A stretch of DNA of 64,000 nt from Ferrimonas kyonanensis DSM 18153. GTDB lineage: Bacteria > Pseudomonadota > Gammaproteobacteria > Enterobacterales > Shewanellaceae. The notes beneath the pieces were generated by a model, which saw nothing but the letters and a program-made list of their open reading frames with translations, searched no databases and was not told where the DNA came from. The stretch lies in contig NZ_AUDJ01000033.1 of assembly GCF_000425405.1 (NCBI RefSeq), positions 1 through 64,000 of the forward strand, given 5' to 3'. The position numbers and the translations under genes were made by a program. Of this stretch, positions 33,143-47,175 are shown piece by piece (position 1 is the first letter of the stretch; each line of letters opens with the position of its first letter).

Positions 33143-33158
33143 TGTTTCACGTGGAACC
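33143..33158. other. parS-type site 3
   Basis: TGTTTCACGTGGAACC has the left half of the canonical TGTTTCACGTGAAACA site. It is 83 bp from site 2, in the guaC-gyrB intergenic gap (33117-33301), which otherwise holds nothing I can name. Confidence 0.85.
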
Positions 33159-33301
33159 TCGTCTCACAAAGTCAGGGATGACGGTATTCACTGCCCTTTT
33201 TTACGACCCATCCCATCTAGGACATGCCTCAAAAGACCACAGGTAGACGACGAGGGCCTATCCCTGCGCTGCCAGGCCCAACGCACACACCGAGTAGAGA
33301 C

Positions 33302-33334
33302 AAAAAAAGGGGCCCTGTCGGGGCCCCTTTTTGT
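33302..33334 (-). terminator. terminator of the dnaA-dnaN-recF-gyrB run
   Basis: A strong stem of about 12 bp (33304-33315 with 33321-33332, loop TGTCG) is flanked by A- and T-runs, 18 bp beyond the gyrB stop. Confidence 0.9.
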
Positions 33335-33351
33335 GGGTGTGCAAACCGGAA

Positions 33352-36847
<3,496 letters not shown>

Positions 36848-36848
<1 letters not shown>

Positions 36849-37948
36849 TACAAGCGCATCGGCATCACTACGTACAGTGCCTCGTCATCTTCCACGTTCT
36901 CAAACAGTGCACTGTTGTTAGCATCACTCATGATCAGCTTAACCTGTTCCCGCTTGAGGGCATTCAGTACATCCAGGACATAGCTGACGTTAAAGCCAAT
37001 CTCCAGCTCGCCATGGGGAAACTCCACATCGAGCATCTCCACCGCCTCTTCCTGCTCAGGATTGTTGGCGGTGATCTTAAGTTCATTGTCGGCCAGATTA
37101 AGCCTAACGCCGCGAAACTTCTCGTTGGACAGAATCGCCGCCCGTGCAAAGGCATTACGCAGCACCTCCCGATCCGCGATAAGTACCTTGTCGCCACCTT
37201 GTGGCAACACTCGGCGATAATCGGGGAAACGCCCATCCACCAGCTTGGAGGTAAAAATGGCGTCTTCGGTAATGGCCCGAATGCTGCCATTGCCGATGCA
37301 CAGAGTAATGTCGGCGTCTTCCTCACCGAACAGGCGCACCAGTTCCACCACGCCTTTACGAGGCACAATGACCTGCTTTTCTGGCAGCTGCGCCTCGATG
37401 GTGCGATAACTGACGGCAAGACGGTGACCATCGGTGGACACCGTCCTCAAGACGTTGTTGTCGGTTTCAAACAACATGCCATTGAGGTAATAGCGCACGT
37501 CCTGGTTGGCCATGGAGAACTGAGTGGCTTCGATCAGCTGTTTCAGCACACCCTGCTTAAGAGTGAACTGCACCTCCTCCTGCCAATCCCCCATGTTGGG
37601 GTAGTCTTCGGCGGGCAAGGTGGTCAAATTAAAACGACTGCGACCGGAACGAATCATCAGCCGGTTGTCTTGCTGCTCTATCTGGATGTCCACCAGATCC
37701 GGCAAGCTGCGGCAGATGTCGAGGAACTTTCGGGCCGGCACTGTCGTGCGCCCCGGCACCACATTGCCTTCCAGCGGTGACTGGCCCACCAACTCCACTT
37801 CCAGGTCGGTACCCGTCAGCTTGAGTAAGTGGTCACTAACCTCCAACAGCACGTTTGACAAGATTGGCAGGTTGTGACGTCGTTCAACGGCACCGGAGAC
37901 CAACTGCAGTGGTTTCAATAATGCTTCGCGATTGATGGTAAATTTCAT
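36848..37948 (-). CDS. dnaN: DNA polymerase III sliding clamp (beta subunit)
   Basis: DnaN forms the ring-shaped dimer that tethers Pol III to DNA. The 366 residues match E. coli exactly in length and end in the conserved YVVMPMRL, part of the peptide-binding cleft. The start is ATG at 37948; a TTG two codons earlier is not needed. It follows dnaA after 16 bp. Confidence 0.99.
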
Positions 37949-37964
37949 CGTCAATTCTCAGAAT

Positions 37965-39344
37965 TTAGGAGGAAAGGGTCCGAATCAGATTCGCGTAGTC
38001 TTCTTTGATATCGTGACTCTCTTCCCGCAACTGTTCGATCTTACGACAGGCGTGCAGCACCGTCGTGTGGTCGCGGCCACCAAAGGCATCGCCAATCTCG
38101 GGCAAGCTGTGGTTAGTCAGCTCTTTCGCCAGCGCCATGGCAACCTGCCGCGGGCGGGCAACGGAACGGGAGCGACGTTTAGACAGAATGTCGGCCACCT
38201 TAATCTTGTAGTACTCGGCAACCGTCTTTTGAATGTTGTCGATGGTCACCAACTTTTCCTGCAGCGCCAGCAAGTCCCGCAGCGCCTCACGCACGAAATC
38301 AATGGTGATTGGCCGTCCGGTAAAATTGGCATTGGCAATAACCCGGTTGAGGGCGCCTTCCAGTTCCCGAACATTAGAACGTAACCGCTTAGCAATGAAA
38401 AAAGCAACTTCATCGGGAAGATGAATCTTGCTCTCTTCGGCCTTGCGCATCAGGATGGCGACTCGGGTTTCCAGTTCCGGCGGCTCGATGGCCACGGTCA
38501 GGCCCCAGCCGAAACGGGACTTCAACCGATCTTCCACCCCGTCGATCTCCTTGGGATAGCGATCCGAGGTCAGGATGATCTGGTGATTGCCTTCCAACAG
38601 AGCATTAAAGGTATGGAAGAACTCTTCCTGGGAGCGGTCCTTATTGGCAAAAAACTGAATGTCATCGATCAGCAGGGCATCGACACTGCGATAGTAACGT
38701 TTGAATTCAGCGATGGCGTTGTTTTGCAATGCCCGAACCATGTCCTGCACAAACCGCTCGGAGTGCATGTAGACAATCTTGGCGTTGGGGTTGTTCTTAA
38801 GAATGCCGTTACCTACCGCATGCAACAGGTGGGTCTTACCCAGACCGGTACCGCCATACAGAAACAGCGGATTGTAAGCACCGCCGGGATTATCGGACAC
38901 CTGGGTCGCTGCCGCACGGGCCAGTTGGTTGGACTTACCCTCGACGAAGTTGTCGAACTGATAGGTGCGATTGATGTTGCTTCGGGTATTGGCGGCATTG
39001 GGGCTGACCGGCGGTGGCTCGACACTGCCCATGGGCGGAACCGGCTCAGGGGCCGACACCGTTTGGGCCGGGCGAGGCTGAGCGGCGGGCGCCGCCACCG
39101 GGCGACTGCCGATGTCGAACTTCAGGATCGGAGCCTGATCCCCCATCACCCCCTGGAAATAGCGGTTGATCTGATCCAGATACTTATCCCGGACCCAATC
39201 CAGCACAAACCGATTAGGGGCGTATAAGGTGAGAGTTTGGTTGTCGAACTCAGCTTGAAGCGGTCGAATCCACATACTGAATTGCTGAGCCGGCAGCTCT
39301 TCCTGCAGGGTTGCTATGCATTGCTGCCAAACAGACAAAGTCAC
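37965..39344 (-). CDS. dnaA: chromosomal replication initiator protein DnaA
   Basis: DnaA-ATP binds oriC and opens it. The 459 residues show domain I (LWQQC-type opening, [10 protein letters not shown]), a proline-rich domain II (about 85-125), AAA+ domain III with Walker [14 protein letters not shown] and Walker [10 protein letters not shown], and domain IV with the DnaA signature [16 protein letters not shown] start at the GTG at 39344, which aligns with the E. coli start and has CGGAG upstream; the longer frame reads through the promoter region. Transcription runs away from rpmH. Confidence 0.99.
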   Translation of the reverse strand: MTLSVWQQCIATLQEELPAQQFSMWIRPLQAEFDNQTLTLYAPNRFVLDWVRDKYLDQINRYFQGVMGDQAPILKFDIGSRPVAAPAAQPRPAQTVSAPEPVPPMGSVEPPPVSPNAANTRSNINRTYQFDNFVEGKSNQLARAAATQVSDNPGGAYNPLFLYGGTGLGKTHLLHAVGNGILKNNPNAKIVYMHSERFVQDMVRALQNNAIAEFKRYYRSVDALLIDDIQFFANKDRSQEEFFHTFNALLEGNHQIILTSDRYPKEIDGVEDRLKSRFGWGLTVAIEPPELETRVAILMRKAEESKIHLPDEVAFFIAKRLRSNVRELEGALNRVIANANFTGRPITIDFVREALRDLLALQEKLVTIDNIQKTVAEYYKIKVADILSKRRSRSVARPRQVAMALAKELTNHSLPEIGDAFGGRDHTTVLHACRKIEQLREESHDIKEDYANLIRTLSS

Positions 39345-39659
39345 CGTAAATACTCCGAAATAAAGATCACCCAAAGGCGTAATTCTACTCCTCAAACTGG
39401 TCGATAGCCAGCCATTTACCGAAGTTATCCCCAATTTAGATCAGAGATCCTTACCGCCATGATCGCCTCAAAAGGATCGTTGCGATCCTGACCAAATCCC
39501 AGATGACACAAGGACTGGAAAGGGATCAAAAAAATCTCTATACTTCGCATCCGCGGGATCCGATCGCGATCGCGCTGTCTATATCTTGGGGTCAACACAC
39601 AGTGTTATCCACAAGAAATGGGGGGTGAGGAACTTTATTGAAAAAACCTCATCCTCAGA
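39345..39659. promoter_or_regulatory. dnaA promoter region with DnaA boxes and GATC cluster
   Basis: This intergenic stretch holds a perfect DnaA box TTATCCACA (39605-39613), a one-mismatch box TTATCCCCA (39425-39433) and ten GATC sites between 39365 and 39571. On the minus strand a -10 TAGAAT (39382-39387) is a candidate dnaA promoter, with the mismatched box about 40 bp upstream. GATC-containing palindromes are AGGATCG-ttg-CGATCCT (39473-39489) and CGATCGCGATCG (39561-39572). DnaA autoregulation and SeqA/Dam control are the likely uses. Confidence 0.75.
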
Positions 39660-39689
39660 TTGACTATGCAGGTCGACTTTTAGTAAAAT
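39660..39689 (+). promoter_or_regulatory. promoter of rpmH-rnpA
   Basis: -35 TTGACT (39660-39665) and -10 TAAAAT (39684-39689) are 18 bp apart, 70 bp before the rpmH start. Confidence 0.7.
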
Positions 39690-39759
39690 TCGGCCTCTTT
39701 TTTGAACCGATTCCACCGCATGTCGCGGGAGTCGAAGCTTAACTAACGGTAAAGAAGCT

Positions 39760-39894
39760 ATGAAACGTACTTTTCAACCGAGCGTACTGAAGCGTAAGCG
39801 TAACCACGGCTTCCGTGCTCGTATGGCCACTAAAGCTGGTCGTCAAATCCTGGCACGTCGTCGTGCCAAAGGCCGTAGCCGCCTGTCTGCTTAA
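39760..39894 (+). CDS. rpmH: 50S ribosomal protein L34
   Basis: A 44-residue, very basic protein beginning [14 protein letters not shown] and ending GRSRLSA, the classic L34. It is an exit-tunnel-side component of the large ribosomal subunit. GTAAAGAAG precedes the ATG. It is the first gene of the conserved rpmH-rnpA-yidD-yidC-mnmE block. Confidence 0.99.
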   Translation: MKRTFQPSVLKRKRNHGFRARMATKAGRQILARRRAKGRSRLSA

Positions 39895-39903
39895 TCATTG
39901 ATT

Positions 39904-40308
39904 ATGCACAGCGCATCAACGGTGCGTTATACCTTTGAGCGGGAGTTACGTCTGTTAACTCCCGCTCAATTCAAATCTGTCTTTGCTAATCCCGTCCGGG
40001 CAGCACACCCCCACTTGACCCTTCTCGCCATCCCTAATGAACTGTCACATCCCCGTTTAGGATTGACGGTGGCGAAAAAGCATGTCAAAAAGGCCTGTCA
40101 GCGAAATCGCATCAAACGTATCGTTCGAGACGACTTCCGCCGCCATCAACACGATCTCCCCGCAGTCGACATTGTCGCCATTGCAAAACGAGGCGTAGAT
40201 GAACTGGACAATGCCACACTTCATAAATTGGTAGAGAAGCTTTTTCGAAAGCTGACGAAACGATGCAAAAGTTGCTCATCGGATTCATCCGACTCTACCA
40301 AAGGTTGA
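39904..40308 (+). CDS. rnpA: ribonuclease P protein component
   Basis: RnpA is the basic protein that, with the RNA subunit, matures tRNA 5' ends. The RNR signature is seen in [17 protein letters not shown] give the ATG at 39904 (134 residues), though upstream TTG 39898 and internal GTG 39928 are possible; none has a clear ribosome-binding site, which agrees with coupling to rpmH. The C terminus is a Ser/Asp-rich tail created where the frame runs 46 bases into yidD. Confidence 0.95.
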   Translation: MHSASTVRYTFERELRLLTPAQFKSVFANPVRAAHPHLTLLAIPNELSHPRLGLTVAKKHVKKACQRNRIKRIVRDDFRRHQHDLPAVDIVAIAKRGVDELDNATLHKLVEKLFRKLTKRCKSCSSDSSDSTKG

Positions 40309-40481
40309 TTAGCCCGCTTTTGGGGCCAAATTGCCGATTTCAGCCAACTTGCTCGCATTATGCGATTGAGGCCATCACTGTGCATGGCTGTTTGAAAGGA
40401 AGTTGGTTAGCATTAAGACGCATAGTAAAGTGCCACCCTTTGCACCCGGGTGGACGTGATCCCGTACCTCCATCTAAATAA
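40263..40481 (+). CDS. yidD: membrane protein insertion efficiency factor YidD
   Basis: A 72-residue protein with the family core [22 protein letters not shown] and [13 protein letters not shown], including three conserved cysteines. It is a small inner-membrane-associated protein thought to help YidC-dependent insertion. It begins within rnpA in another frame, an overlap usual for this locus. Confidence 0.96.
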   Translation: MQKLLIGFIRLYQRLISPLLGPNCRFQPTCSHYAIEAITVHGCLKGSWLALRRIVKCHPLHPGGRDPVPPSK

Positions 40482-40499
40482 GGTAGAGCTTAACCGGCC

Positions 40500-42116
40500 A
40501 TGGAATCTCAACGTAATCTACTTCTGGTAGGCCTATTGTTCGTCAGCTACTTGCTGTGGCAACAATGGCAACTGGACCAGAATCCTCAACCTGAAGCTGT
40601 TCAAACTACAGCCACCCAGGTGTCTAATGACGTCCCTCACAGTGCCGTCTCCCAAGACACCCTGCCGGAGCAAGCCGCCACCGGTGGCAAACTGGTCACC
40701 GTTACCACCGACACCCTGAAGCTGGTGATCGACACTCAAGGTGGTGACATTATCGAATCTTCACTGCTGCAGTTCCCGCTGGAACAGGATCAACCTGAGC
40801 CACTGAAACTGCTGCAACGCCACAACGGCTTCAACTACGTCGCCCGCAGCGGACTGATCGGTGCCCAAGGGCCAGATTCAGCTGCCGAACGTCCGACGTA
40901 CCAAGTTGCCAGCAACAGCTACGACATGGGCAGTCAGGATCAACTGGTCGTCCCCATGAGCTTTGTGGATGCCAACGGCATTCAGTTTGAGAAGCGCTTC
41001 GTATTCACCAAGGGCAAATACGATGTCCGGGTGGAATATGTGGTGAACAACCAGTCTGCCAACAATGCATCCATGCAGATGTTCGGTGAACTGCGTCAAA
41101 GCATCACCGCCGACAAAAGTAACATGATGATGCCCACCTACCGTGGGGGTGCCTACAGCACGGCCGACACACGTTATAAGAAGTACGACTTCGATGACAT
41201 GAAAGACGCCGCACTCAACAAACCGACTCAAGGCGGTTGGGTTGCGATGCTGCAGCACTATTTCGTGACCGCATGGGTACCTGGTGCAGAGCAACAAAAC
41301 GCCCTGTACACCAAGGTCTACAACAACGGCAGCGAAGGCGCCATCGGCGTTAAACAACCGGTAACCACCGTGGCCGCCGGCAGCAGCGAGACTTTCTCCA
41401 GCGAACTGTACATCGGCCCTAAAAACCAGGAAGCCCTGTCGGCCCTGTCTGACTCCCTTAACCTGGTGGTCGATTACGGCTGGTTGTGGTTCATCGCCCA
41501 ACCGCTGCACTGGTTGCTGACCATGCTGCAATCTCTGGTCGTTAACTGGGGTGTGGCCATCATCGGCATGACCTTGCTGGTTCGTGGTGCCCTGTACCCA
41601 CTGACCAAGGCCCAGTACACCTCCATGGCGAAGATGCGTAATCTGCAGCCGAAAATGGAAGAGCTGAAGAAGAAGTTTGGTGACGACCGTCAACGCCTGA
41701 GCCAGGGCATGATGGAGCTGTACCAGAAAGAGAAAGTGAACCCCATGGGCGGTTGTCTGCCGATGTTGCTTCAGTTCCCTATCTTCATCGCCTTCTACTG
41801 GGTACTGCTGGAAAGCGTCGAACTGCGTCATGCACCGTTCGCTTTGTGGATTACCGATCTGTCGGTGAAAGACCCCTACTACATCCTGCCATTGCTGATG
41901 GGCCTGTCCATGTTTGTTATGCAGCGGATGCAGCCGGTCGCACCGGGTATGGATCCCATGCAGCAAAAGATGATGCAGTACATGCCGGTCATCTTTACCG
42001 TGTTCTTCCTGTGGTTCCCGTCCGGTCTGGTTCTGTACTGGCTGTTCGGTAACCTGGTTGCGATTACCCAGCAGTGGTTTATCTACCGCTCACTGGCGAA
42101 ACAGGGTCTGAAGTAA
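40500..42116 (+). CDS. yidC: membrane protein insertase YidC
   Basis: YidC inserts and folds inner-membrane proteins, alone or with SecYEG; ATP synthase subunit c, encoded in this window, is a classic substrate. The 538 residues have a first TM segment (about 6-21), a large periplasmic beta domain P1 (about 60-330), and the five-TM conserved core containing the [19 protein letters not shown] region with the groove arginine. The N-terminal [14 protein letters not shown] is typical of gammaproteobacteria. Confidence 0.98.
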   Translation: MESQRNLLLVGLLFVSYLLWQQWQLDQNPQPEAVQTTATQVSNDVPHSAVSQDTLPEQAATGGKLVTVTTDTLKLVIDTQGGDIIESSLLQFPLEQDQPEPLKLLQRHNGFNYVARSGLIGAQGPDSAAERPTYQVASNSYDMGSQDQLVVPMSFVDANGIQFEKRFVFTKGKYDVRVEYVVNNQSANNASMQMFGELRQSITADKSNMMMPTYRGGAYSTADTRYKKYDFDDMKDAALNKPTQGGWVAMLQHYFVTAWVPGAEQQNALYTKVYNNGSEGAIGVKQPVTTVAAGSSETFSSELYIGPKNQEALSALSDSLNLVVDYGWLWFIAQPLHWLLTMLQSLVVNWGVAIIGMTLLVRGALYPLTKAQYTSMAKMRNLQPKMEELKKKFGDDRQRLSQGMMELYQKEKVNPMGGCLPMLLQFPIFIAFYWVLLESVELRHAPFALWITDLSVKDPYYILPLLMGLSMFVMQRMQPVAPGMDPMQQKMMQYMPVIFTVFFLWFPSGLVLYWLFGNLVAITQQWFIYRSLAKQGLK

Positions 42117-42132
42117 CCCTGACCCCACACGA

Positions 42133-42158
42133 GAGGCGGCAGCAATGCCGCCTTTTTT
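42133..42158 (+). terminator. terminator after yidC
   Basis: GGCGGC (42135-42140) and GCCGCC (42147-42152) with a six-base loop, followed by six T. Confidence 0.85.
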
Positions 42159-42220
42159 ATGTCCGCTCCCAAGCTCAGGATTGATATACTGGCTTTTACT
42201 ACGGCAACCCATAGATTCTC

Positions 42221-43588
42221 ATGACTACCACTACAGACACCATCGTCGCCCAAGCGACGGCCACCGGGCGCGGTGGCGTCGGCATCGTCCGCATCTCCGG
42301 CCCCAATACCGAAGCCTTGGCCCAGGCCCTGCTCGGTCGGATTCCCCGCACCCGCTATGCCGAGTACCTGCCCTTTAAAGACCATCAAGGGATGGAACTG
42401 GATCAGGGCATTGCACTGTTGTTCAAGGCCCCGAACTCTTTTACCGGTGAGGATGTACTGGAGTTGCAGGGCCATGGCGGTCCGGTGGTACTGGACATGC
42501 TGCAACGGGCAATTATTGCCACCGGGTTGGCCCGAAGCGCTCGACCTGGCGAGTTTTCAGAACGGGCTTTTCTCAATGACAAACTGGATCTGGCTCAGGC
42601 CGAAGCCATCGCCGATCTGATTGAAGCCTCCTCGGAACAAGCCGCCCGCAGTGCCTTGAAATCGCTGCAGGGGGAATTTTCCGGCAAGGTCACCGAACTG
42701 GTTGAGCAATTGACGGTGCTGCGCATCTACGTCGAAGCCGCCATCGACTTCCCCGACGAGGAGGTGGACTTCCTGTCGGACGGCAAAATTTCTGCCGACC
42801 TGCAACAGGTGCAGGATCAACTGGCCGAAGTTCGCGCCAGTGCCCGTCAGGGTGCCTTAATGCGCGAAGGGATGAAGGTGGTGATTGCCGGCCGCCCCAA
42901 TGCTGGCAAATCCAGCCTGCTTAATGCCCTCGCCGGCCGTGAATCGGCCATCGTCACCGACATCGCTGGCACCACCCGAGATGTACTGCGCGAACACATT
43001 CACATCGATGGCATGCCGCTGCACATCATCGATACCGCCGGACTTCGCGAAGCCAGTGATGAAGTGGAACGCATCGGCATCGAGCGCGCCTGGGAAGAGA
43101 TCAACCAAGCGGATCGAGTATTGCTGATGGTCGACGGTACCGAAACCAGTGAAACCCAGCCGGAACAGATCTGGCCAGAGTTCATTCAGCAGTTGCCGGA
43201 TGACATGGGCCTGACCATCATCCGCAACAAGGTCGATCTCACCGGCGAAGCCCAATTGACCGACGATGATCATCGCTACCCGCTGTTTAAGCTATCCGCC
43301 AAGACCGGCGATGGCCTGCAGGCATTGAAGCAGCATTTGAAAGCCTGTATGGGCTACCAGGGCAGCGGAGAAGGCGGCTTTATGGCTCGCGGTAGACACC
43401 TGGAAGCCCTGGCTCAAGCCGATGACCACCTGCTGATGGGACGCGAGCAACTGGAAGTGTTTCAGGCAGGAGAACTGCTGGCAGAAGAGTTAAGACTGGC
43501 CCAACAGGCATTAACCGAGATCACCGGCGAATTCAGCTCCGACGATCTGCTGGGGCGCATCTTCTCCTCCTTCTGCATCGGCAAATAA
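42221..43588 (+). CDS. mnmE: tRNA uridine-5-carboxymethylaminomethyl GTPase MnmE
   Basis: MnmE works with MnmG to make cmnm5U34 in the wobble position of several tRNAs. The 455 residues comprise an N-terminal THF-binding domain, a helical domain and an inserted G domain with G1 [10 protein letters not shown]3 DTAGLRE and G4 NKVD, ending with the catalytic C-terminal CIGK. Its partner mnmG lies beyond mioC and oriC. Confidence 0.98.
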   Translation: MTTTTDTIVAQATATGRGGVGIVRISGPNTEALAQALLGRIPRTRYAEYLPFKDHQGMELDQGIALLFKAPNSFTGEDVLELQGHGGPVVLDMLQRAIIATGLARSARPGEFSERAFLNDKLDLAQAEAIADLIEASSEQAARSALKSLQGEFSGKVTELVEQLTVLRIYVEAAIDFPDEEVDFLSDGKISADLQQVQDQLAEVRASARQGALMREGMKVVIAGRPNAGKSSLLNALAGRESAIVTDIAGTTRDVLREHIHIDGMPLHIIDTAGLREASDEVERIGIERAWEEINQADRVLLMVDGTETSETQPEQIWPEFIQQLPDDMGLTIIRNKVDLTGEAQLTDDDHRYPLFKLSAKTGDGLQALKQHLKACMGYQGSGEGGFMARGRHLEALAQADDHLLMGREQLEVFQAGELLAEELRLAQQALTEITGEFSSDDLLGRIFSSFCIGK

Positions 43589-43602
43589 CTTCGCTCCGAC
43601 AG

Positions 43603-43630
43603 CAAGCCCGCCATCGTGCGGGCTTTTTAA
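43603..43630 (+). terminator. terminator after mnmE
   Basis: AGCCCGC (43605-43611) and GCGGGCT (43618-43624) with a six-base loop and a T-run. Confidence 0.85.
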
Positions 43631-43703
43631 TGCCTGAAATCCCTGTTGTGACCGTCTGGGAAGTTGCCATAATGGCGTCACATTCAAACACAGGACCCCA
43701 TCT

Positions 43704-44141
43704 ATGACTCCACTCGCCGTTATTGTCGGTACCACCATGGGCGGTGCAGAAGCCGTGGCAGACGAACTGGCAGACAAGCTGGCTCAACATCAGATCCAGT
43801 GCCAGCAGTTCCTGGATCCGACTCTGGAGCAGTTGACCCCATTCCCCCATTGGCTGATTGTCACCTCTACCCACGGTGCCGGTGATCTTCCGGATAACCT
43901 GCTTCCTTTCGCCAACAGCCTGGAATCCGCTCAATTATCCGGCACTCAGTTTGCGATTTGCGGCATTGGCGACAGCAGCTACGACACATTCTGTGGTGCT
44001 GCTCGAACCCTGGATCGACTTCTTCAACAGGCCGGTGCTCAGCCGCTTGTGAATAAGATCGAGATCGATGTACAGGCGGTCGATCTACCGGAGGATCGGG
44101 CTTTGGAGTGGATCGACGAGCTTATCTCGATCTTTAACTGA
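43704..44141 (+). CDS. mioC: FMN-binding protein MioC
   Basis: MioC is a short-chain flavodoxin (145 residues). The N-terminal VGTTMGGAEAVADEL is the FMN phosphate loop; STHGAGDLPDN and CGIGDSSYDTFCGA are the flavin-stacking loops. In E. coli it was linked to biotin synthase activity, and its transcription runs through oriC. The same arrangement occurs here: the gene points into the origin, ending at its edge, with no terminator seen before the DnaA boxes. Confidence 0.95.
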   Translation: MTPLAVIVGTTMGGAEAVADELADKLAQHQIQCQQFLDPTLEQLTPFPHWLIVTSTHGAGDLPDNLLPFANSLESAQLSGTQFAICGIGDSSYDTFCGAARTLDRLLQQAGAQPLVNKIEIDVQAVDLPEDRALEWIDELISIFN

Positions 44142-44470
44142 GATCCTTATGCACAAGGCTCACAAAGTTACTCACAGTTTAGATCTTAATTCACAGGGAA
44201 CTGTGGGTAACATTGGATCAAACTGGGATCAACTTAGGGATTAATCCACGGCCCCGATCACAAGCCTTGGTGCCTGTGTATAAAAGGGCGATCTACCCCC
44301 ACCCTGTACGCCATAAGATCGCCCTCTACCCACAGGGATCGATCGCACTTAAGATCATGATCATTAAGATGAAAAATGACTTAACCACAGAGATCGCGAT
44401 CCCTAAGAGTAAAAATAATAAAGATCTTTATATAAAGATCTTAAGATCTATTAGTCTGGAGCCGGATCGC
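44142..44470. other. oriC: chromosomal replication origin oriC
   Basis: The intergenic region between mioC and mnmG holds 19 GATC sites from 44142 to 44542 (about 1.6 expected by chance). DnaA boxes matching TTATNCACA are TTATGCACA (44147-44155, plus) and TTATACACA (44275-44283, minus). One-mismatch boxes are at 44168-44176, 44187-44195, 44202-44210 (minus) and 44381-44389. The AT-rich unwinding element is 44402-44455, next to mnmG, with sequence whose complement fits the E. coli 13-mer GATCTNTTNTTTT. Orientation and layout match the enterobacterial/Vibrio type. Confidence 0.95.
44421..44442. repeat. 22-bp perfect palindrome in the oriC unwinding region
   Basis: Each half reads AAGATCTTTAT toward the centre, so the whole 22 bp is its own reverse complement. 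It contains two GATC sites, and a third AAGATCT follows at 44443-44449. The halves resemble 13-mer starts in opposite orientation. Confidence 0.85.
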
Positions 44471-44562
44471 CAAGGCTAAAAAATGACCATTTATCTCTTA
44501 GCGATCCAGTGATAGAATGGCGCGCTTTTTTTCAGACCGATCGATGAAGGGGTGACTATCTG

Positions 44563-46452
44563 ATGCAGGCACAGGATCGTTATGACGTTATTGTTGTGGG
44601 TGGAGGCCATGCAGGCACCGAAGCAGCATTAGCCAGTGCACGTATGGGGGTGAACACGCTGCTGTTAACCCACAACCTGGATACTCTGGGTCAGATGTCC
44701 TGCAACCCGGCGATCGGTGGGATCGGTAAAGGTCACCTGGTTAAAGAGATCGATGCCCTCGGTGGTGCCATGGCACTGGCAACCGATCGAGCCGGCATTC
44801 AGTTCCGTACTTTGAATGCTTCCAAGGGGCCGGCTGTGCGTGCGACTCGGGCTCAGACCGATCGCGCCCTGTACCGTCAGGCAATTCAATCGATTCTGTT
44901 TGCTCAACCTAACCTCACTGTGTTTCAACAGGCGGTGGACGACCTGGTGGTCGAGCAGGACAAAGTGGTTGGAGTGATCACTCAAGCTGGCGTTCGTTTC
45001 GATGCGGCCACGGTGGTACTGACAGTAGGCACCTTCCTCGGTGGCCAGATTCATATTGGCTTGGATCATTATCAGGGCGGCCGTGCCGGCGATCCGCCAT
45101 CCAACGCACTGGCTCGCCGCCTGCGTGAACTGCCTTTTCGGGTAGATCGGCTCAAGACTGGTACCCCGGCCCGTCTGGATACCCGTACTCTGGATTACTC
45201 GGTGATGCAGGCACAGCCTGGAGATACCCCGATTCCAACCATCTCTTTCATCGGTAAGGCATCGGATCACCCGCAGCAGATCCCTTGTTACATCACCCAC
45301 ACCAATGAGCGGACTCACGAAATCATTCGTGCCAACCTGGATCGCAGCCCAATGTATGCCGGCGTCATCGAGGGCGTTGGGCCACGGTACTGTCCGTCCA
45401 TCGAAGATAAGGTGATGCGTTTTGCCGATAAGAACAGCCACCAGATTTTCGTTGAGCCAGAAGGGCTGAACAGCATTGAAATCTACCCCAATGGCATCTC
45501 CACCTCCCTGCCCTTTGATGTGCAGTTAAAACTGATTCGATCCATTACCGGGTTTGAACAGGCACAGATTCTGCGTCCCGGTTACGCCATCGAGTACGAT
45601 TTCTTTGATCCTCGGGATCTGAAATCCAGTCTGGAAACCCGCTTTATCGAGGGTTTATTCTTTGCTGGCCAGATCAATGGCACCACAGGCTATGAAGAAG
45701 CCGGGGCCCAGGGGCTGCTGGCTGGCCTCAATGCCGCACGTCGGGTCAAGGAGCTGGAGGCCTGGGCGCCTAAGCGCGATCAAGCGTATCTGGGGGTCCT
45801 GGTGGACGATCTGTCGACTCTGGGAACCAAAGAACCCTACCGAATGTTTACCTCCAGGGCGGAATATCGCTTGTTGTTGCGTGAAGACAACGCCGATATG
45901 CGACTGACTGCCGAAGGGCGGGAACTGGGTCTGGTGGACGATCACCGCTGGGCGGCGTTCAACGACAAGGTGGAAGCCATTGAGCAGGAACGGCAGCGAC
46001 TGCGTAGCACCTATGTGCAAAAAACCGGCGTGCAGGCCGACGAACTGAATCCAAAGTTAAAAACGCCGTTATCACGAGAAGCCAATCTTGAAGAGCTGAT
46101 TCGACGGCCGGAACTGACCTACCAGACCCTGATGCAGGTGACGGATCTGGGACCGGGACTGGCGGATCGCCGTGCTGCTGAACAGGTGGAAATTCAGATC
46201 AAGTACGCCGGTTACATCGAGCGCCAGAAAGATGAGATTGCCAAGACCTTGCGCAATGAGCAGACGCTGTTGCCAGACAACATCGATTTCGAACAGGTTT
46301 CCGGTTTGTCCAACGAAGTGGTAGCCAAACTCAAGGAACATCGCCCGGAAACCCTGGGAGCGGCGTCCCGTATCTCTGGCATTACTCCGGCCGCCATCTC
46401 TTTGCTGCTGGTTTACCTTAAAAAACACGGTCTGCTGCGAAAAACCGCTTAA
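44563..46452 (+). CDS. mnmG: tRNA uridine-5-carboxymethylaminomethyl modification enzyme MnmG
   Basis: MnmG (GidA) is the FAD- and NADH-dependent partner of MnmE. The 629 residues (E. coli 629) begin with the FAD dinucleotide motif [19 protein letters not shown] and contain the GidA signature [12 protein letters not shown]; the C-terminal helical domain binds MnmE. A possible -10 TAGAAT is at 44513-44518. Transcription of this gene starts at the origin and leaves it. Confidence 0.99.
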   Translation: MQAQDRYDVIVVGGGHAGTEAALASARMGVNTLLLTHNLDTLGQMSCNPAIGGIGKGHLVKEIDALGGAMALATDRAGIQFRTLNASKGPAVRATRAQTDRALYRQAIQSILFAQPNLTVFQQAVDDLVVEQDKVVGVITQAGVRFDAATVVLTVGTFLGGQIHIGLDHYQGGRAGDPPSNALARRLRELPFRVDRLKTGTPARLDTRTLDYSVMQAQPGDTPIPTISFIGKASDHPQQIPCYITHTNERTHEIIRANLDRSPMYAGVIEGVGPRYCPSIEDKVMRFADKNSHQIFVEPEGLNSIEIYPNGISTSLPFDVQLKLIRSITGFEQAQILRPGYAIEYDFFDPRDLKSSLETRFIEGLFFAGQINGTTGYEEAGAQGLLAGLNAARRVKELEAWAPKRDQAYLGVLVDDLSTLGTKEPYRMFTSRAEYRLLLREDNADMRLTAEGRELGLVDDHRWAAFNDKVEAIEQERQRLRSTYVQKTGVQADELNPKLKTPLSREANLEELIRRPELTYQTLMQVTDLGPGLADRRAAEQVEIQIKYAGYIERQKDEIAKTLRNEQTLLPDNIDFEQVSGLSNEVVAKLKEHRPETLGAASRISGITPAAISLLLVYLKKHGLLRKTA

Positions 46453-46459
46453 CCACCGC

Positions 46460-46484
46460 ACGCGGGGCTTTCCAAGCCCCGCTC
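46460..46484 (+). other. hairpin between mnmG and rsmG
   Basis: GCGGGGCTT and AAGCCCCGC pair exactly with a TCC loop (46462-46482). No T-run follows, so this is more likely an mRNA stability or attenuation element than a full terminator. Confidence 0.6.
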
Positions 46485-46536
46485 ATCCCCGCATAATACC
46501 CAATTGTCATTTTTCTCAGACGAAGGATATCAACAC

Positions 46537-47160
46537 GTGTTAGCCACCAGGCTTGCCGATTTGATCGCGCAAACCGATCTGCACCTCACCGACCTACAGC
46601 AGCAACAACTGGTTCAACTGGTGGAGTTGCTCAACAAATGGAACAAGGCCTACAACCTGACCTCGGTCCGCGACCCCAAGGAGATGCTGGTTCGCCATAT
46701 TCTCGACAGCGTGGTGGTCGGCCCTCACCTTCAGGGCAGTCGTTTCATTGACGTGGGAACCGGTCCGGGATTGCCCGGATTGCCGTTGGCTATCTGCAAC
46801 CCTGATAAATCCTTTGTACTGCTGGACAGCCTGGGTAAGCGCATTCGCTTTATCACTACTGTGGTACACACCCTGGGACTGAAGAACGTCACCCCGGTAC
46901 AGAGTCGGGTGGAAGCCTATCAACCGGAGCAGGGGTTTGACGGCGTACTGAGCCGAGCCTTTGCCTCATTGTCTGATATGCTGCAATGGTGCCATCACCT
47001 GCCAGCCGCTCATGGGCAGTTTTATGCTCTGAAGGGGCAACTGGATCCGCAGGAGCTGGCCGACATCCCGTCGGGATTCGAAGTGATTGGCCAGCAACCG
47101 CTGCTGGTGCCTGAACTGGATGCCCAGCGGCATCTGGTCAACGTTCGAAAAGTGTCATAG
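46537..47160 (+). CDS. rsmG: 16S rRNA m7G527 methyltransferase
   Basis: RsmG (GidB) methylates G527 of 16S rRNA with SAM; its loss gives low-level streptomycin resistance. The GTG at 46537, nine bases after GAAGGA, gives 207 residues, exactly the E. coli length; TTG at 46504 would add 11 unaligned residues. Landmarks are [13 protein letters not shown] and the SAM loop [15 protein letters not shown]. Confidence 0.96.
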   Translation: MLATRLADLIAQTDLHLTDLQQQQLVQLVELLNKWNKAYNLTSVRDPKEMLVRHILDSVVVGPHLQGSRFIDVGTGPGLPGLPLAICNPDKSFVLLDSLGKRIRFITTVVHTLGLKNVTPVQSRVEAYQPEQGFDGVLSRAFASLSDMLQWCHHLPAAHGQFYALKGQLDPQELADIPSGFEVIGQQPLLVPELDAQRHLVNVRKVS

Positions 47161-47175
47161 TTTGGGGACTTATTG

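Noticed and set aside
40878-41966. 362-codon open frame antisense to yidC
   Set aside because: Histidine/glutamine-rich shadow frame opposite a conserved gene, no start signal.
44213-44479. 88-codon open frame inside oriC
   Set aside because: It lies wholly in the DnaA-box/GATC region, its composition follows the origin repeats, it has no ribosome-binding site, and it resembles no protein.
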